From Agelas oroides (lineage: Eukaryota > Porifera > Demospongiae > Agelasida > Agelasidae), in the NCBI GenBank assembly GCA_949130485.1, contig OX422199.1, positions 1,030,402 to 1,094,401 on the forward strand: 64,000 nt of DNA. The letters are read 5' to 3'. The translations under genes and the position numbers were made by a program. Numbering within the stretch: the first letter of the stretch is position 1; every line of letters starts with the position of its first letter. This document shows, in pieces, positions 53,420 through 63,663 of the stretch. A model generated the notes under the pieces. The model worked only from the letters and a program-made list of their open reading frames with translations. It had not been told where the DNA came from and did not search any database.

Positions 53420-54343
53420 CTTGGTGCTTAGTGACAAATTGATGTTGCTAAGCTCCATCTGAAGACATCCCCCGTCAGCCTCCCATCAGGTAGGGTGCAG
53501 AGCCTATGCCAAAGTCTTACTTAAAACACAAGACATTTCTCCTTGTAGTACTCGTACTAACATTTAGAAAGAAATGCATTGCTCTATTTTGTATTTTACT
53601 ATGAAACTTGAAACCCCAAAATCCTGCTGAGTAGTCAACTACAGTAACCACAAGGGACTGGAAGAGCTTAGTGAAGGCTGAGTATGGGAATCCACCAGCT
53701 GATCTACTCTTACTGATCAACCTACTAAGGGATCTATCTATTGGCATTTGTGACTAGGTGATTAACTGAATCATATCCCAATGTTCATTACCCAGAAACC
53801 AAGGTATTTGTAAGTATGGGCAAGAGTGATGGGGCCTGGAAGTTAAAATCTCTGAGCCGGAATCGTTTGCCTTTCATTGGGCCCATGCACCCCCAAACCC
53901 TCCACCTTTTGCCACAGGTATTCTCACAGGACTGAATAAAAAGCTTTTAAGAGATCTATGGTCCTGGGTGCACCGACCCTTCCTGAAACCATTTCGTTCA
54001 TCTGCTAGTAGATTATCTTCTAGCCAACAATTTAATCTCTGGTTTAGGATCTTAGAGTATCCTTTCAAAACCACCGATTGGAGGCAAATGCCTCGATAGT
54101 CTTGTTGGGATCCAGTGCTACCTTTGGGGATGGGTTGAATTATACCTTTGTTCCAAGGAGTAGGGATAATTGAGTTTTTGAAACAAAACTGAAAAAGTTG
54201 ATGCAGAAACCGAATGCAGTCATCCTGCTTGAGGAAAGCTGGTTTCAAGTTATCTGCTCCTGCAGCTTTATTTTCAGCACTCATTACTGCTGCATTCACC
54301 TCATAGGATATGTCCACATTCAGTTCACTAGCATCTACAGGGT
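53420..54343 (-). pseudogene. LINE reverse transcriptase, decayed 3' part
   Basis: From 54343 the minus strand reads VDISYEVNAAVMSAENKAAG, ADNLKPAFLK, WNKGIIQPIPKGS, YRGICLQSVVLKGYSKILN, WLEDNLLADERNGFRKGR, TQDH: the fingers/palm start of a non-LTR retrotransposon RT. After a deletion that removes the catalytic aspartate boxes it resumes with HTYKYLGFWV, QSLVVTVVDYSAGFWGF, NRAMHFFLNV and WHRLCTLPDGRLTGDVFRWS, the usual RT C-terminal region of these elements. Frames change at least three times. It cannot make an active enzyme. Confidence 0.9.
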
Positions 54344-54622
54344 TTTAGTAGGTAAGGAGTATGTCTAATTAAGATATGCGAAGCGCACCCACAAAGCTAA
54401 GGAGCACCAAGAGCTACTACTCAAATGTATGAAAAACCCTAAAGCTTTCTGGAAGTATTTTAACAACCTTGGTGTACACGCAAAATCCTAACTCCCTGCC
54501 TCAGTAATTGACTCCAGTGGTAATGAAGTTAAACAACCTGAAGACGTAGTGAACGGTTGGAGTGAATACTTTAGAACCCTCTTTTTGGAAGAGCCTTCAG
54601 CTGTAGGACAAGCCCCTTCTTA
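54344..54622 (+). pseudogene. LINE linker segment in inverted orientation
   Basis: The plus strand reads KEHQELLLKCMKNPKAFWKY, FNNLG, VIDSSGNEVKQPEDVVNGWS, EYFRTLFLEE and a TAA at 54622. This is the linker between endonuclease and RT, which should run in the same direction as the RT but is reversed. Its left border abuts the RT start on the minus strand. Confidence 0.8.
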
Positions 54623-55034
54623 ATTACTGCACTATAAAACTTCTTTTGGTTTTTCCTGTAGGTGTTTATCTTGGAGAGATTTTTCTATCTCTTGACCAAG
54701 AATGAAATGTCTTTCTGAGATCTTTTCTCAGCTGAGACAACTCTCTCCACCAGGGTTTGTGAGTGTTTCTTTGAGTCACAGTGGATAGGTTTATGTAGAA
54801 GTTGTGAGTCCACTAGAGCATGAAATTTAGAATCTAGGGCAACCTGGTCAGGGGAAGGTGTTTAATGGATGCACATAAGTTTTTCATTTCCTCTCTAGCT
54901 ACTGCTGTTTTAAAATAATCCTCAGGAGTGTAACATAATGCCCTCCAAGCTTTCCGCACATCATGGAAGGAGACAATGTCCTCACATAGATTTGTGACAC
55001 TATCCCCTTCCCCACCATTATCATTCGCACTCAA
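54623..55034 (-). pseudogene. LINE linker, 5' part
   Basis: The minus strand again: AWRALCYTPEDYFKTAVARE, a frame change, then PWWRELSQLRKDLRKTFHSW, SRDRK, INTYRKNQKKFYSAVIKKG. WW..L..LRK and Y...K...Y..L.K are typical upstream-linker features. This is the piece expected just before the inverted segment. Confidence 0.7.
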
Positions 55035-55744
55035 CTTTACTTTTAGCCACCACTGCTACACTCTCAGAGCAATATGCCACATAGAGATTAAGTTGACAAT
55101 CTTGTACATAGATAAACAAACTGAACGTGTAAAAGAGTCACTGAACAATTGTAGGCTAAGATGTATGAGCCTGTCACGAAGATCAGAACCCAATTGGGGT
55201 GTTGCGTTTCATCTTTCTCACTCTCAACAGTGAGATTAAGTGTGGCATGCAAGTGTGTTATAAACTGGTGCAATCTGTCCAGTTCATGAAGGTTTTACTT
55301 CACACAATTTTTAAGTCCATAAGTTTGGACATGTGATATATTGTTTACAGTAGTCAATCTGTACACAGCACATACGTAACTTCCTCTGCTTCCAGGCATG
55401 AATGTTGCAATGTCATGTGACAGATAAGTATAAGTATGATGTGCATAGTAGATAGTCTCTCTTTTTTCTCCACATGTAAAAAAAAAAACAGGTTGTGCTC
55501 AAATGTATGTCTCTCTCGGTTGTAAGCCTCTCTCTTGCATAGAGTTAGTATTTAATTCTTCGTATCCTTGACCAAAAACAGCTCCAGATCTACATATAGC
55601 AAATAACTTGCTGAAGCTTTCACCTGATGTCAGAATACTGACTATTCCTCTAGCTCTTGCATTTCTCTATCAATGTTCTTTTTTTTTTACTCCCATAAGG
55701 GGGGGTAAAGAATCAGGCCAGGGATGTCTGCATAGAGACAGTTT
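55035..55744. other. No further LINE sequence recognised
   Basis: An endonuclease domain (SDH box) was not found. The minus frame ELDRLHQFITHLHATLNLTV, ESEKDE near 55290-55220 faintly resembles a Penelope/DIRS RT tail but is too short to call. Confidence 0.4.
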
Positions 55745-56052
55745 ATACATGGCTCAATCCTTGGGGACTGAGCCAGGAGACAGCATATTTCTCACACCCC
55801 TTCTGGTGCATGGGCCCAATTGCCTGCAGCTGGAAACAAAAAAAAAGGAGTTCAAGTTCAGATAAGAGTTTCAAACTTAGCCGAGTAGATTTTAGCTGGT
55901 ACAGAGAATTAGTCTAAGAGCAGAACTTTCAAAACTCCCCCAAAATGTTGTTAAAATATACGAGAAGACACTGTCTCATACAATGTGGCAATATAATCGT
56001 ACTTGCGTTGCAAAGTGGCAAAATACATATTTACCATGGTTGGCCCCGTACC
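55745..56052 (+). repeat. Dispersed repeat V, copy 4
   Basis: CTGAGCCAGGAGACAGCATA, TGCCTGCAGCTGGAAACAAA, GGTACAGAGAATTAGT and ACAATGTGGCAATATAAT follow V order. Confidence 0.8.
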
Positions 56053-56339
56053 TCAAGATCGCTTGCAGTATGCAAAAGCGGAGGGAGAAGGCCTGGTGAA
56101 TGTTACCATGTGATCCGCAGCGCACGACGTCACCAGTTCTAGACGTGAAGACATATTCACATTTATATCTCCAGCTACAGAGAAGCTAACACACCTGTTT
56201 ACGACAAACAGACGTGAATCGCTGATTTGACTTTCAAACACAGCGGCTAACTTTCGCTAGTATTTCTCTCCGATTGTAAGCAAATATTCTCTGTCGTTTA
56301 AATTGGAAAACTTTTTCTGATGTTTCAACTGACTGTGAA

Positions 56340-56755
56340 CGAGCTGAGAAGCCACTGATGTGTAGTTTACACGTTAGAAATCGTGTGTAATAATACATTA
56401 GTAGCTAATCTTGTTCCCATGCTCTCCTGCTCCGAAATGGTTGAAAATGGGGATAGTTGTTTCATGTGAGCGGTGCCAAAGGTAGAATAGCAATAGAAAG
56501 GGTTAATTGTACTGGTGGTGAATATCATACACGCTTTTGTTGTGGCTTTTTTGCGATTACATCATCCTTACATGAGAAAAAATATCAGGCTCTTCCCACC
56601 ATCACGATTCCAGTGCGGGGGAGCTTGGGAACGAGGCTATGGGGCAAGTGGTTCTGGAATTCAACTTTATAGGTTCTGGCAATTTGTCACTTACAGGAGG
56701 GCTGGGTGGATCGGGGACTGTTGGGAGCAGCTGTGAGGTCTGTGAGATTGGGTGA
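56340..56755 (+). repeat. Dispersed repeat W, copy 2
   Basis: High identity with 27005-27480; shorter by small deletions and with TGTGAGGTCTGTGAG where copy 1 has a single TGTGAG. Confidence 0.9.
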
Positions 56756-57700
56756 AGAATTACACATCTAAGTGTACACACATCAGATCTGCTGAACGAG
56801 TATATAATTGTGAGCACATCAAGTTAAAATGGAACCTTAGTCACGTTTCCAATTCTATTATTTTACAAGTTTAGCCTATTACTTATAAACATGTTTTTCA
56901 GATAATGTGACTACAGGGTCTGAATTCTGAATTCTACTTGATGTGTTGAGATATTGAACCTTTATGTCTGTCTTCGTGCATTTCACTGTCGTGTAACGTT
57001 TTCTTTTTGTTTTCATTATTATTCCGTCACGTATTTCGAGCGCATCACCGAGTTTGACACACTATAGTGCTAAGCTTCTGCTAAGGGCAGGGCTCACACT
57101 CACTTCGTAGACGTATATTATGATTGTTACTATGACATCAATGTTTTCATGTCATTTGCATTTGTGAATTTAGTAAAGAGGATCTCCATCAAAAAGGCAA
57201 AACTAGATGGCATATAAAATCACCTGTGCAGGAAGCGTTTCATGAAGATTTACCCACTAATGCATGTCACCAAAAACTAATGTACCCTGGTAGAATTTGC
57301 AAAACCTTAATGAACACCTAATTTAGTGGAGGGAAGGAGGGGTGGACGGGAGGAGGGGGTGGCAGGCAAAGAACCACACTCAAATTTAACCTTGTCCACA
57401 GGTCACTCTCATATTTGAGCTTGATTATTGAGATGAAATCTGAGAGTGGTCAGTCAACAAAACACACTCAGAGTTTGGTAGCCAGACTACAGCACGTAGG
57501 CAAAAGACTAACATGGCATTTCCCTCTGGATAGACCACCCCTTGCACATTTAGTGACCAACATAGTGCACTTCTGTTTGAGCTGCCTCTCCTTGCTGTGC
57601 GTACGAGCCTGCAGCTAGAAAAGGAAATGATAGCAAGGAGTGAAAACAAGGAAGGGAAGACAGAGATAGAAACAAATAGAATGGAGTATAACAATGTCAT
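56756..57700. other. No gene recognised
   Basis: Short frames. CATAGTGCACTTCTGTTTGA..GCTGCCTCTCC near 57560 resembles 12310. Confidence 0.35.
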
Positions 57701-57705
57701 GTAAG

Positions 57706-57770
57706 AAGGAGGAGGAGGGGGAGGAGGAGGAGGAGGAGGAGGGGGAGGAGGAGGAGGAGGAGGAGAATTA
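57706..57770 (+). repeat. (GGA)n tract
   Basis: About 20 GGA units with GGG interruptions; followed directly by segment F5 (57780-57975). Confidence 0.95.
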
Positions 57771-57779
57771 TACCATTGT

Positions 57780-57975
57780 AATATAGGTAGACTTCTTTAA
57801 TTGTAGCATCTGCACCTCTGCCATTCTTGTTGCCTGTGTAGGTAGGTGAACAAACAGGTACAACAGTGTGCAAAGCCTATAGTTACGTACATTTAAAGAA
57901 GATTGATGGTGGAACTACTTGCAACAAAGCACTTCAGATGATGTAGACAGTCGAGAAGACTTGCCATGAAAATAC
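57780..57975 (+). repeat. Segment F5, copy 4
   Basis: TACCATTGTAATATAGGTAG, CTCTGCCATTCTTGTTGCCT, CAACAGTGTGCAAAGCCTAT and CTTCAGATGATGTAGACAGT match 38930-39125. Confidence 0.85.
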
Positions 57976-58960
57976 CATAACTAATCATATGAAATGTTCA
58001 TGTTTCATAAGTTCAAAGGTACCGCTATGCCAACAAATGGGATACTGGCACAGTTAGCTACGTCACTACTGTGCCAATATCTGGCTTATGGCGCAAGAAT
58101 GCGGTTAATAACTAGTTTGTTGCATGATGTTATGTAAGAAATAGTCTCATTTACGTCACTGGTCACATTTATTCCTATGGCAACTATCACATTGCCGTCA
58201 AAATAATTTGAATTCAAAATTCTTTGGTAAGCAGCGCTGCTAGACTGTTACTACCTGTGAGTTGCACCAAGCTGTGTGAGTTCTACGTGCGTGATGGAAG
58301 GTTTCATTGTACCCATGCATATTGTAAGGTTTTGTCGTTCCGCAATAATAGCAGTAGAATTTGCCGCGTACGAAGAGCTTTAACGTATTGGGTATATAGA
58401 GCTTATAGTATCTCCAATAGATAATCTCAAAACGATGGCTGGATAACACATACACGAGTGGCAACCTACTTTATCGACCACGGTAGTCATTTCCCATACA
58501 TTTTGTACGGAGAACAAAAAAGAGCTGACCCCCAGAGCGGCGTGGCAGTAATCACATGATCCTATAGTGAAAATCGGCCATTATGAGTCATAATTTCCCT
58601 TACCTCAGGGAGGGAAATTGTCACAGTTAAAACCCCACCTGTTATATAGGCAAAATTATACTAGGTGGGATATATGTTTTAGTTATTTTTTATCAGTTTA
58701 GGTAGTTATTTTATATCTTCTATACTTCCGTTTTTCTGTATACAGTTTACAAATAACAATACAATTCTTCCGTACACAAAGTCACTGTTTTCTGTAAACA
58801 TCTACATATCTTTGCATTTAGAAACAAATAACATCATCTTTAGTTCAAATCAATTCCTTAAGTTATTTGGAAGCAATACTTAGTAGTTGAGTAATTTTCT
58901 AACATTTTATAGTTGCAGTTCTGGTACAGTTACTGAAATCTTGCCATAATACGTCAGCTA
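57976..58960. other. No gene recognised
   Basis: AT-rich. GGGATACTGGCACAGTTAGC / CTACTGTGCCAATATC near 58030 is a weak inverted repeat. Confidence 0.35.
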
Positions 58961-58974
58961 AAGTGCCAGTGGAG

Positions 58975-59140
58975 CTGGAACACCGATGGTCAGGGTGGCC
59001 TGGGTCGTGGCAGAGGAGGGGGTGCTGCTGGCCAGTAGGGCTGTGGCAGCTGGAACACCGACGGTCAGGGTGGCCGAGTCAGGGTATCCAGGGTCGTGGG
59101 CCGTGGCACCTGGACCGGCAGCCGGTAGGACAGGTGTGGG
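58975..59140 (+). CDS. Candidate RGG exon pair
   Basis: Two copies of a unit reading SWNTDGQGGLGRGRGGGAAG and SWNTDGQGGRVRVSRVVGRG follow one another, the first ending in a TAG. Composition matches RGG boxes. On the minus strand an Ala/Pro/Thr frame is open, so coding sense is uncertain. Confidence 0.25.
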
Positions 59141-59274
59141 CTCATCATCTGTGAGCAGGAAACGTAGAATGTACAGCCGTGGAATGTTATCCATTCATTT
59201 CTTAATTGGTATGTAATCAAAAAAACTATGGACACTACAGCAAGGCACAACTTGCAGCTAATGTATTTGTGGGT

Positions 59275-59875
59275 AAGGAAAGGAATAGCGGAGGGGAAGG
59301 AGGAGTAGTAGGAGGTAGGGAGAGGTAGGGGGTAGCGGAAAGGAGGGGGAGGAGTAGCATGAAGGAGGGGGAGGGGGAGTAGTGGGAAGGAGGGGGAGGG
59401 GGAGTAGTGGGAAGGAGGGGGAGGGGGAGGGGGAGTAGTGGGAAGGAGGGGGAGGGGGAGTAGTGGGAAGGAGGGGGGGGGGAGTAGTGGGAAGGAGGGA
59501 GAGTAGTGGGAAGGAGGGGGAGGGGGAGTAGTGGGAAGGGGGGGAGTAGTGGGAAGGAGGGGGAGTAGTGGGAAGGAGGGGGAGTAGTGGGAAGGTGGGA
59601 AGGAGGGGGAGTAGTGGGAAGGTGGGAAGGAGGGGGAGTAGTGGGAAGGTGGGAAGGAGGGAGAGTAGTCGGAAGGAGGGGGAGTAGTGAGAAGGAGGGG
59701 GAGTAGTGGGAAGGAGGGCGAGGGGGAATAGTGGGAAGGAGGGGGAGGGGGAATAGTGGGAAGGAGGGGGAGTAGTGGGAAGGAGGGGGAGTAGTGGGAA
59801 GGAGGGAGAGTAGTGGGAAGGAGGGGGAGTAGTGGGAAGGAGGGAGAGTAGTGGGAAGGAGGGGAAATTGTGAAA
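59275..59875 (+). repeat. 600-bp polypurine minisatellite
   Basis: GGGAGTAGTGGGAAGGAGGG units of about 21-33 bp; only a few pyrimidines (T of AGTAGT) per unit. Gives a 240-codon minus frame of Pro/Leu/Ser that is an artefact. Confidence 0.95.
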
Positions 59876-59904
59876 GACCAGTAGCATATGCATCATCCTC
59901 CCCC

Positions 59905-59907
<3 letters not shown>

Positions 59908-59983
<76 letters not shown>
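59908..59983 (+). repeat. (AC)n microsatellite, about 38 units
   Basis: Uninterrupted CA repeat 30 bp after the polypurine tract. Confidence 0.98.
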
Positions 59984-59987
<4 letters not shown>

Positions 59988-60932
59988 ATGCTTTGAATTT
60001 AGATGCTCTGAGTTTGCTCCTGAGATCAAAATGATGCCTCTTGGCAATACATGACAGAGTTGTAAGATTTACTACTCAATTTGATGAATCGTGCAAAACT
60101 GTCTGTCTAAACTGTGTTTATACTCCTTGTATAGGCTGTTTATAAAGCTTTGATCTCAAATGGTTGGAAGTAGTCTCGTGCTCATCCCCTGTGCACCTCC
60201 CAGTGAGAAACGGTCTGGTGAACAAAGTTGAATTCCTTCCCCAAAAGTGGTAAGGACCAATGAGATCGTGAGATCGGTAATTATTACGCAGCACTTCAGG
60301 AGGGAAAGTAGTGAGAGGGGGAGGGAGGACATTACACTACAATTATTATTAGTATCGGGGTATATTGCATGGGCAAGGTAACAGGATCCATCACCCTGAC
60401 TGCCAAATCATTTTTCAGTTGCCCTAGCTGTACTTGATTGCTGAATTTTAATTTTTTGGCACAATCATCTACGTACTGGTTCCAATCTCTGGTGTCGACT
60501 TGTCTAGCGTAGGGGTGCTGTAGCCATCAATTTTTAAGCAGTCAGGCCATGCAGTAGCACATGTGTATGCATGCAAAAACTAGTTCAGGCTTTCCCCTCC
60601 CCTCAGAAAATGTTATGAATTTAGATGCCCTGAGATCATTTTGGGGTCAAAACAATGCCTCTCGTCAGCTACACGACAAAGTTGTACGTTTCACTAAAAC
60701 CACTGTACTACCATCTATTAGCACAAATATTTAACGTACCACAATATGTGAATGTCCTATAGAAACATTTATATGTACACTATGAGCATACTGTACACAC
60801 CAACATCTCACATAGAATCAGATAGGGGAACATCCCACTGCCAATCCATTTAACCAACATCAACCGCTCATATACAATGTGCATTCACCTATTTTTACTG
60901 TGTATATGTAGTTGGCAAGTGAGTGTACTCAC
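59984..60932. other. No gene; small direct repeat
   Basis: CAGAAAATG(C/T)TTTGAATTTAGATG..CTGAG and ATGCCTCT occur at 59983-60040 and 60605-60665, so a segment of about 60 bp is duplicated. Confidence 0.5.
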
Positions 60933-61043
60933 TGGACTAGGGGAAGGATCCCAATCCCCATAACCACCTGAGTAGTCTTCTCCTCCCCAAAACCTCCAAT
61001 CATCATCATCATATCATCCCTCCGTGCCTCATCATCATTACTA
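60933..61043 (-). CDS. Acidic exon, tandem unit 3
   Basis: The minus strand reads RFWGGEDYSGGYGDWDPSPS P and ends at GTGAGTACAC. DYS-G-GDW-P matches the plus-strand exon at 32831-32945. The 5' part (GCAGTTTTTAGTAATGATGA) comes from the middle of the exon, joined directly to the intron of unit 2, so the copy lost its acceptor or uses TTTTTAG. Possibly dead. Confidence 0.5.
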
Positions 61044-61095
61044 AAAACTGCACTATCATATCATGTGTTCGTAGTGGGTAAGCAAGTGTACTCAC

Positions 61096-61225
61096 TAAAC
61101 CTTCACTCCTGAAGTTCCCATCATTGTTGTCACCCTGCTCTCCAAAATCCTGGCCCCCAAAATCCTCTGTATTGTCTGTAACTCCTCATCATTGCTGGAT
61201 ACAGCCTCCTCATCATTGTCATCCT
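61096..61225 (-). pseudogene. Acidic exon, tandem unit 2 (out of frame)
   Basis: Acceptor TTTCTGCTCACAG and donor GTGAGTACAC are intact, but the 130-bp exon begins EDDNDEEAVSSNDEE and ends in another frame as EDFGGQDFGEQGDNNDGNFR. The length is not a multiple of three, whereas unit 1 is, which suggests an indel after duplication. Confidence 0.6.
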
Positions 61226-61518
61226 CCTGTGAGCAGAAAACAGACAGCCTAGTAATCAAGTTCACTGCACTGCACTCATGTCAGTTGTTCACTTGCACAA
61301 GGCATGCAAGAAACAACATCGGACTTTTGACCACTCTCAATATTACAGTTGCACACATGAAATATGTACAGATCAATTCTTATGTAGCAGCTCCAGAAAT
61401 TCTGCTAGTGATTTCACCAGCTATAGGGGAGTACCCTCCCCCCCTCCAAACATCCATAAGCTCATGCTCATTCTGTGAATTATTATTGTGTATGTAGTGG
61501 GTAAGCGGGTGTACTCAC

Positions 61519-61626
61519 TGGACCAGGGGAAGGAGTCCAACTCCCTAAGCCAAACTGGTTGTCATCTCCATCATCATCATCATCTGCATCATCACTGCTA
61601 AAAACAGCGCCATCATTGTCATCTTC
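61519..61626 (-). CDS. Acidic exon, tandem unit 1 (intact)
   Basis: Acceptor TTTTCTGCTCACAG (61627 side) and donor GTGAGTACAC (61518 side) bound 108 bp = 36 codons: EDDNDGAVFSSDDADDDDDG, then DDNQFGLGSW, TPSPGP. It opens with a GAT-rich Asp run and ends in an aromatic/Pro tail like the other units. It is phase 0 at both ends, so it could be duplicated or skipped without a frame change. The intron upstream holds a decayed 94-bp minisatellite unit (GTGATCAAAAGTCTGATGTT). Product unknown; probably a disordered acidic segment. Confidence 0.6.
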
Positions 61627-61775
61627 CTGTGAGCAGAAAACAGGATACAGTCCAGTGATCAAATGCAAGCCCACTGCACTGCACTCATGCCAGTTGTTCA
61701 CTTGCACTGGGCATGGAAGAAACAACATCAGACTTTTGATCACTTTCAATATTACAGCTGCACACGTGAAAACAA

Positions 61776-62093
61776 CATAAGCTCATGCTCATTCTGTGAA
61801 TAAGTTTACTTTGGAACATATGCGATGGATGTCAATCAGTCAACGTAACAACGCCAACCAGAAAACGAGCATGCCACATGACTACTACTGCACCTAGACT
61901 GCTCAATGTTGTTTTACTCACTGAAATTCTGGACAAATCTCCCTTGTACAAGGATTTTATTGCCGTCTTGGAACATGTGCGACATGTTTGTATATGTATG
62001 ACTGTGCATATTAAGTAACTGAGTATGCTGTATTCTTCACTTCTTAACAAAACTACACACAACTTGGTAAACTAGAAAATGTAGAACATTGTG
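61776..62093. other. No gene recognised
   Basis: Short chance frames only. Confidence 0.4.
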
Positions 62094-62552
62094 GGGGCGA
62101 GCCTGAGCAACCAGCTACTATGGCTACATGCACATGAACAGACTAAGCTTCACATTGAAATGATGAGCTGAATCGCTAGCGTTGATGAGTGCCGTTTATG
62201 CACGACCCTTACCTGAAGTGATCTCAACCTGGCGTGTATATATAATTTGTACGGTCGGCGAGCAGCCTGCCATTGATGGTCGGTCCGTAGCTGCTGTGAC
62301 AAACAAGAAGTAAGGTCCCGTGCATGCTTAAATTTGAGCCGTCTCTGCTACGGTTGCCAATGCTGCACTCTGGCAGCAACCCAGCATTGCCCTTCACCTA
62401 CTATTGAGGCTACCTACTAAGTGCACGAGGACGTTCAATTTCGGGAAACATTTGTCAAAATTTACGGTATATGGTCGCAAGCAAACAAGTACGTTACAAA
62501 CACACTTCCGCAATGCAGTTCCGCTAGTGTGGGGCTCACTCAGGCTTGCCCC
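62094..62552 (-). mobile_element. TIR element F11, copy 2
   Basis: Reverse-oriented copy of 20469-20894. Ends GGGGCGAGCCTGAGC and, inverted, GGGGCAAGCCTGAGTG. Confidence 0.75.
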
Positions 62553-63180
62553 AACATCTTACCTATGTGATCAGATTCGACATTAGGCTATAGTTATTCA
62601 TATATTTCAGTGTTTGGACAGGCAGCTCAACATGGACCTCAAGTGAATTAAGTAGCCACAAGATGACCAGCCAGCAGTTTGTAACATATACAAGGCCACT
62701 TGAGTTGAGTGGTACACATGTCCCAAAACTGCATAAGCATCTTCTAAGCCTCCCCCCACTCCTTGTTAATGTAACATACAGTGCTCCAGAGCAAGAAAGC
62801 CAACTTTATGGTTTCTAAGATTTTCAGCTATACTCAAGAAAGCATACAAAGAGGATACCAAAATTTTGAATTCCCGAAAGGATGCAAAAAGCACTCGTAC
62901 AGCTTTGTGGAAAGTCACATGTCGTCACGTAACCTAGGTGTGCCACTACGGTTTCGCTTTGTGAACTAATTTGGGAAACACTTTTTAGTTGTGATCTCTT
63001 TAGCCAAAGCTAAGAGTTGAAATTGAACTGAACATAGTCCATCTGAAGATACATGCATGGTGAGAGGTTGAAAGCTCAAACTTAACAGTGTGGTAAATAT
63101 TCAGCAAAATGCTTGCTTCGGTGTAAAACTGTTTCATTACAAACTCACTACCCACTGCAAGTTAAGCAACTTGCACAGTA
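62553..63180. other. No gene recognised
   Basis: Short frames; nothing repeated seen. Confidence 0.4.
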
Positions 63181-63185
63181 TGTGG

Positions 63186-63300
63186 GAAACTAGCCTCGTA
63201 CCCAGGCCGCGTGGGAGGAGAAAAACGACCTGGTATCGACTGCTTGCGCATGCGCGGCCGTTTCCGCGATATTTCCATAAAATTGTAACGTTTACGTAGA
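63186..63300 (+). mobile_element. Truncated relative of the micro-hairpin
   Basis: CTAGCCTCGTACCCAGGCCG then CGTGGGAGGAG match the first half of the 50.2-kb unit (inverted reading), then diverge. A short frame SLVPRPRGRR crosses it. Confidence 0.55.
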
Positions 63301-63663
63301 TTGTCCATGTGCAATAATATACGGACAAGATATTCGAAAGTAGCATACGTACAAAGCTGAAAAATGAGCTACAACAAAACAATGCACACTCATGCCGTTA
63401 AATACGGCAACCGCAAGTGACCCCAACAGCGAGACTAACATGATAACGGTGTAGCTACCCGCCCTGTACCTTACTAGCTTTGTTTACAGTCAAGCACACA
63501 AACGACAGCACCTCATAGTGTACTGACAGAAACTGGTAGACACAAGAAAGCATCTTTGCCTTTGTATACACGGCGATTATCCTCTACATTCATGGAGTTG
63601 AAGGTAATTCAACTGGCAAACGGCTGTATCTTTCGATGATACGGAAAAATGGTGGATATATAT

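Larger units (their letters stand above)
60933..61775 (-). repeat. Three tandem exon-intron units
   Basis: Landmarks recur: TTTTCTGCTCACAG (61240, 61640), CTGTAATATTGA.AGTG.TC (61350, 61755) and GTGAGTACAC.C.CTT.CC (60930, 61093, 61516). Unit spacing is about 420 bp between units 1 and 2 and about 160 bp between 2 and 3 because of a deletion. Confidence 0.8.

Noticed and set aside
55205-55300. Penelope/DIRS reverse-transcriptase tail (LHQFITHLHATLNL, ESEKDE)
   Set aside because: About 30 residues of weak resemblance with no flanking support.
59258-59980. 240-codon Pro/Leu/Ser ORF
   Set aside because: Translation of the polypurine tract and CA repeat.
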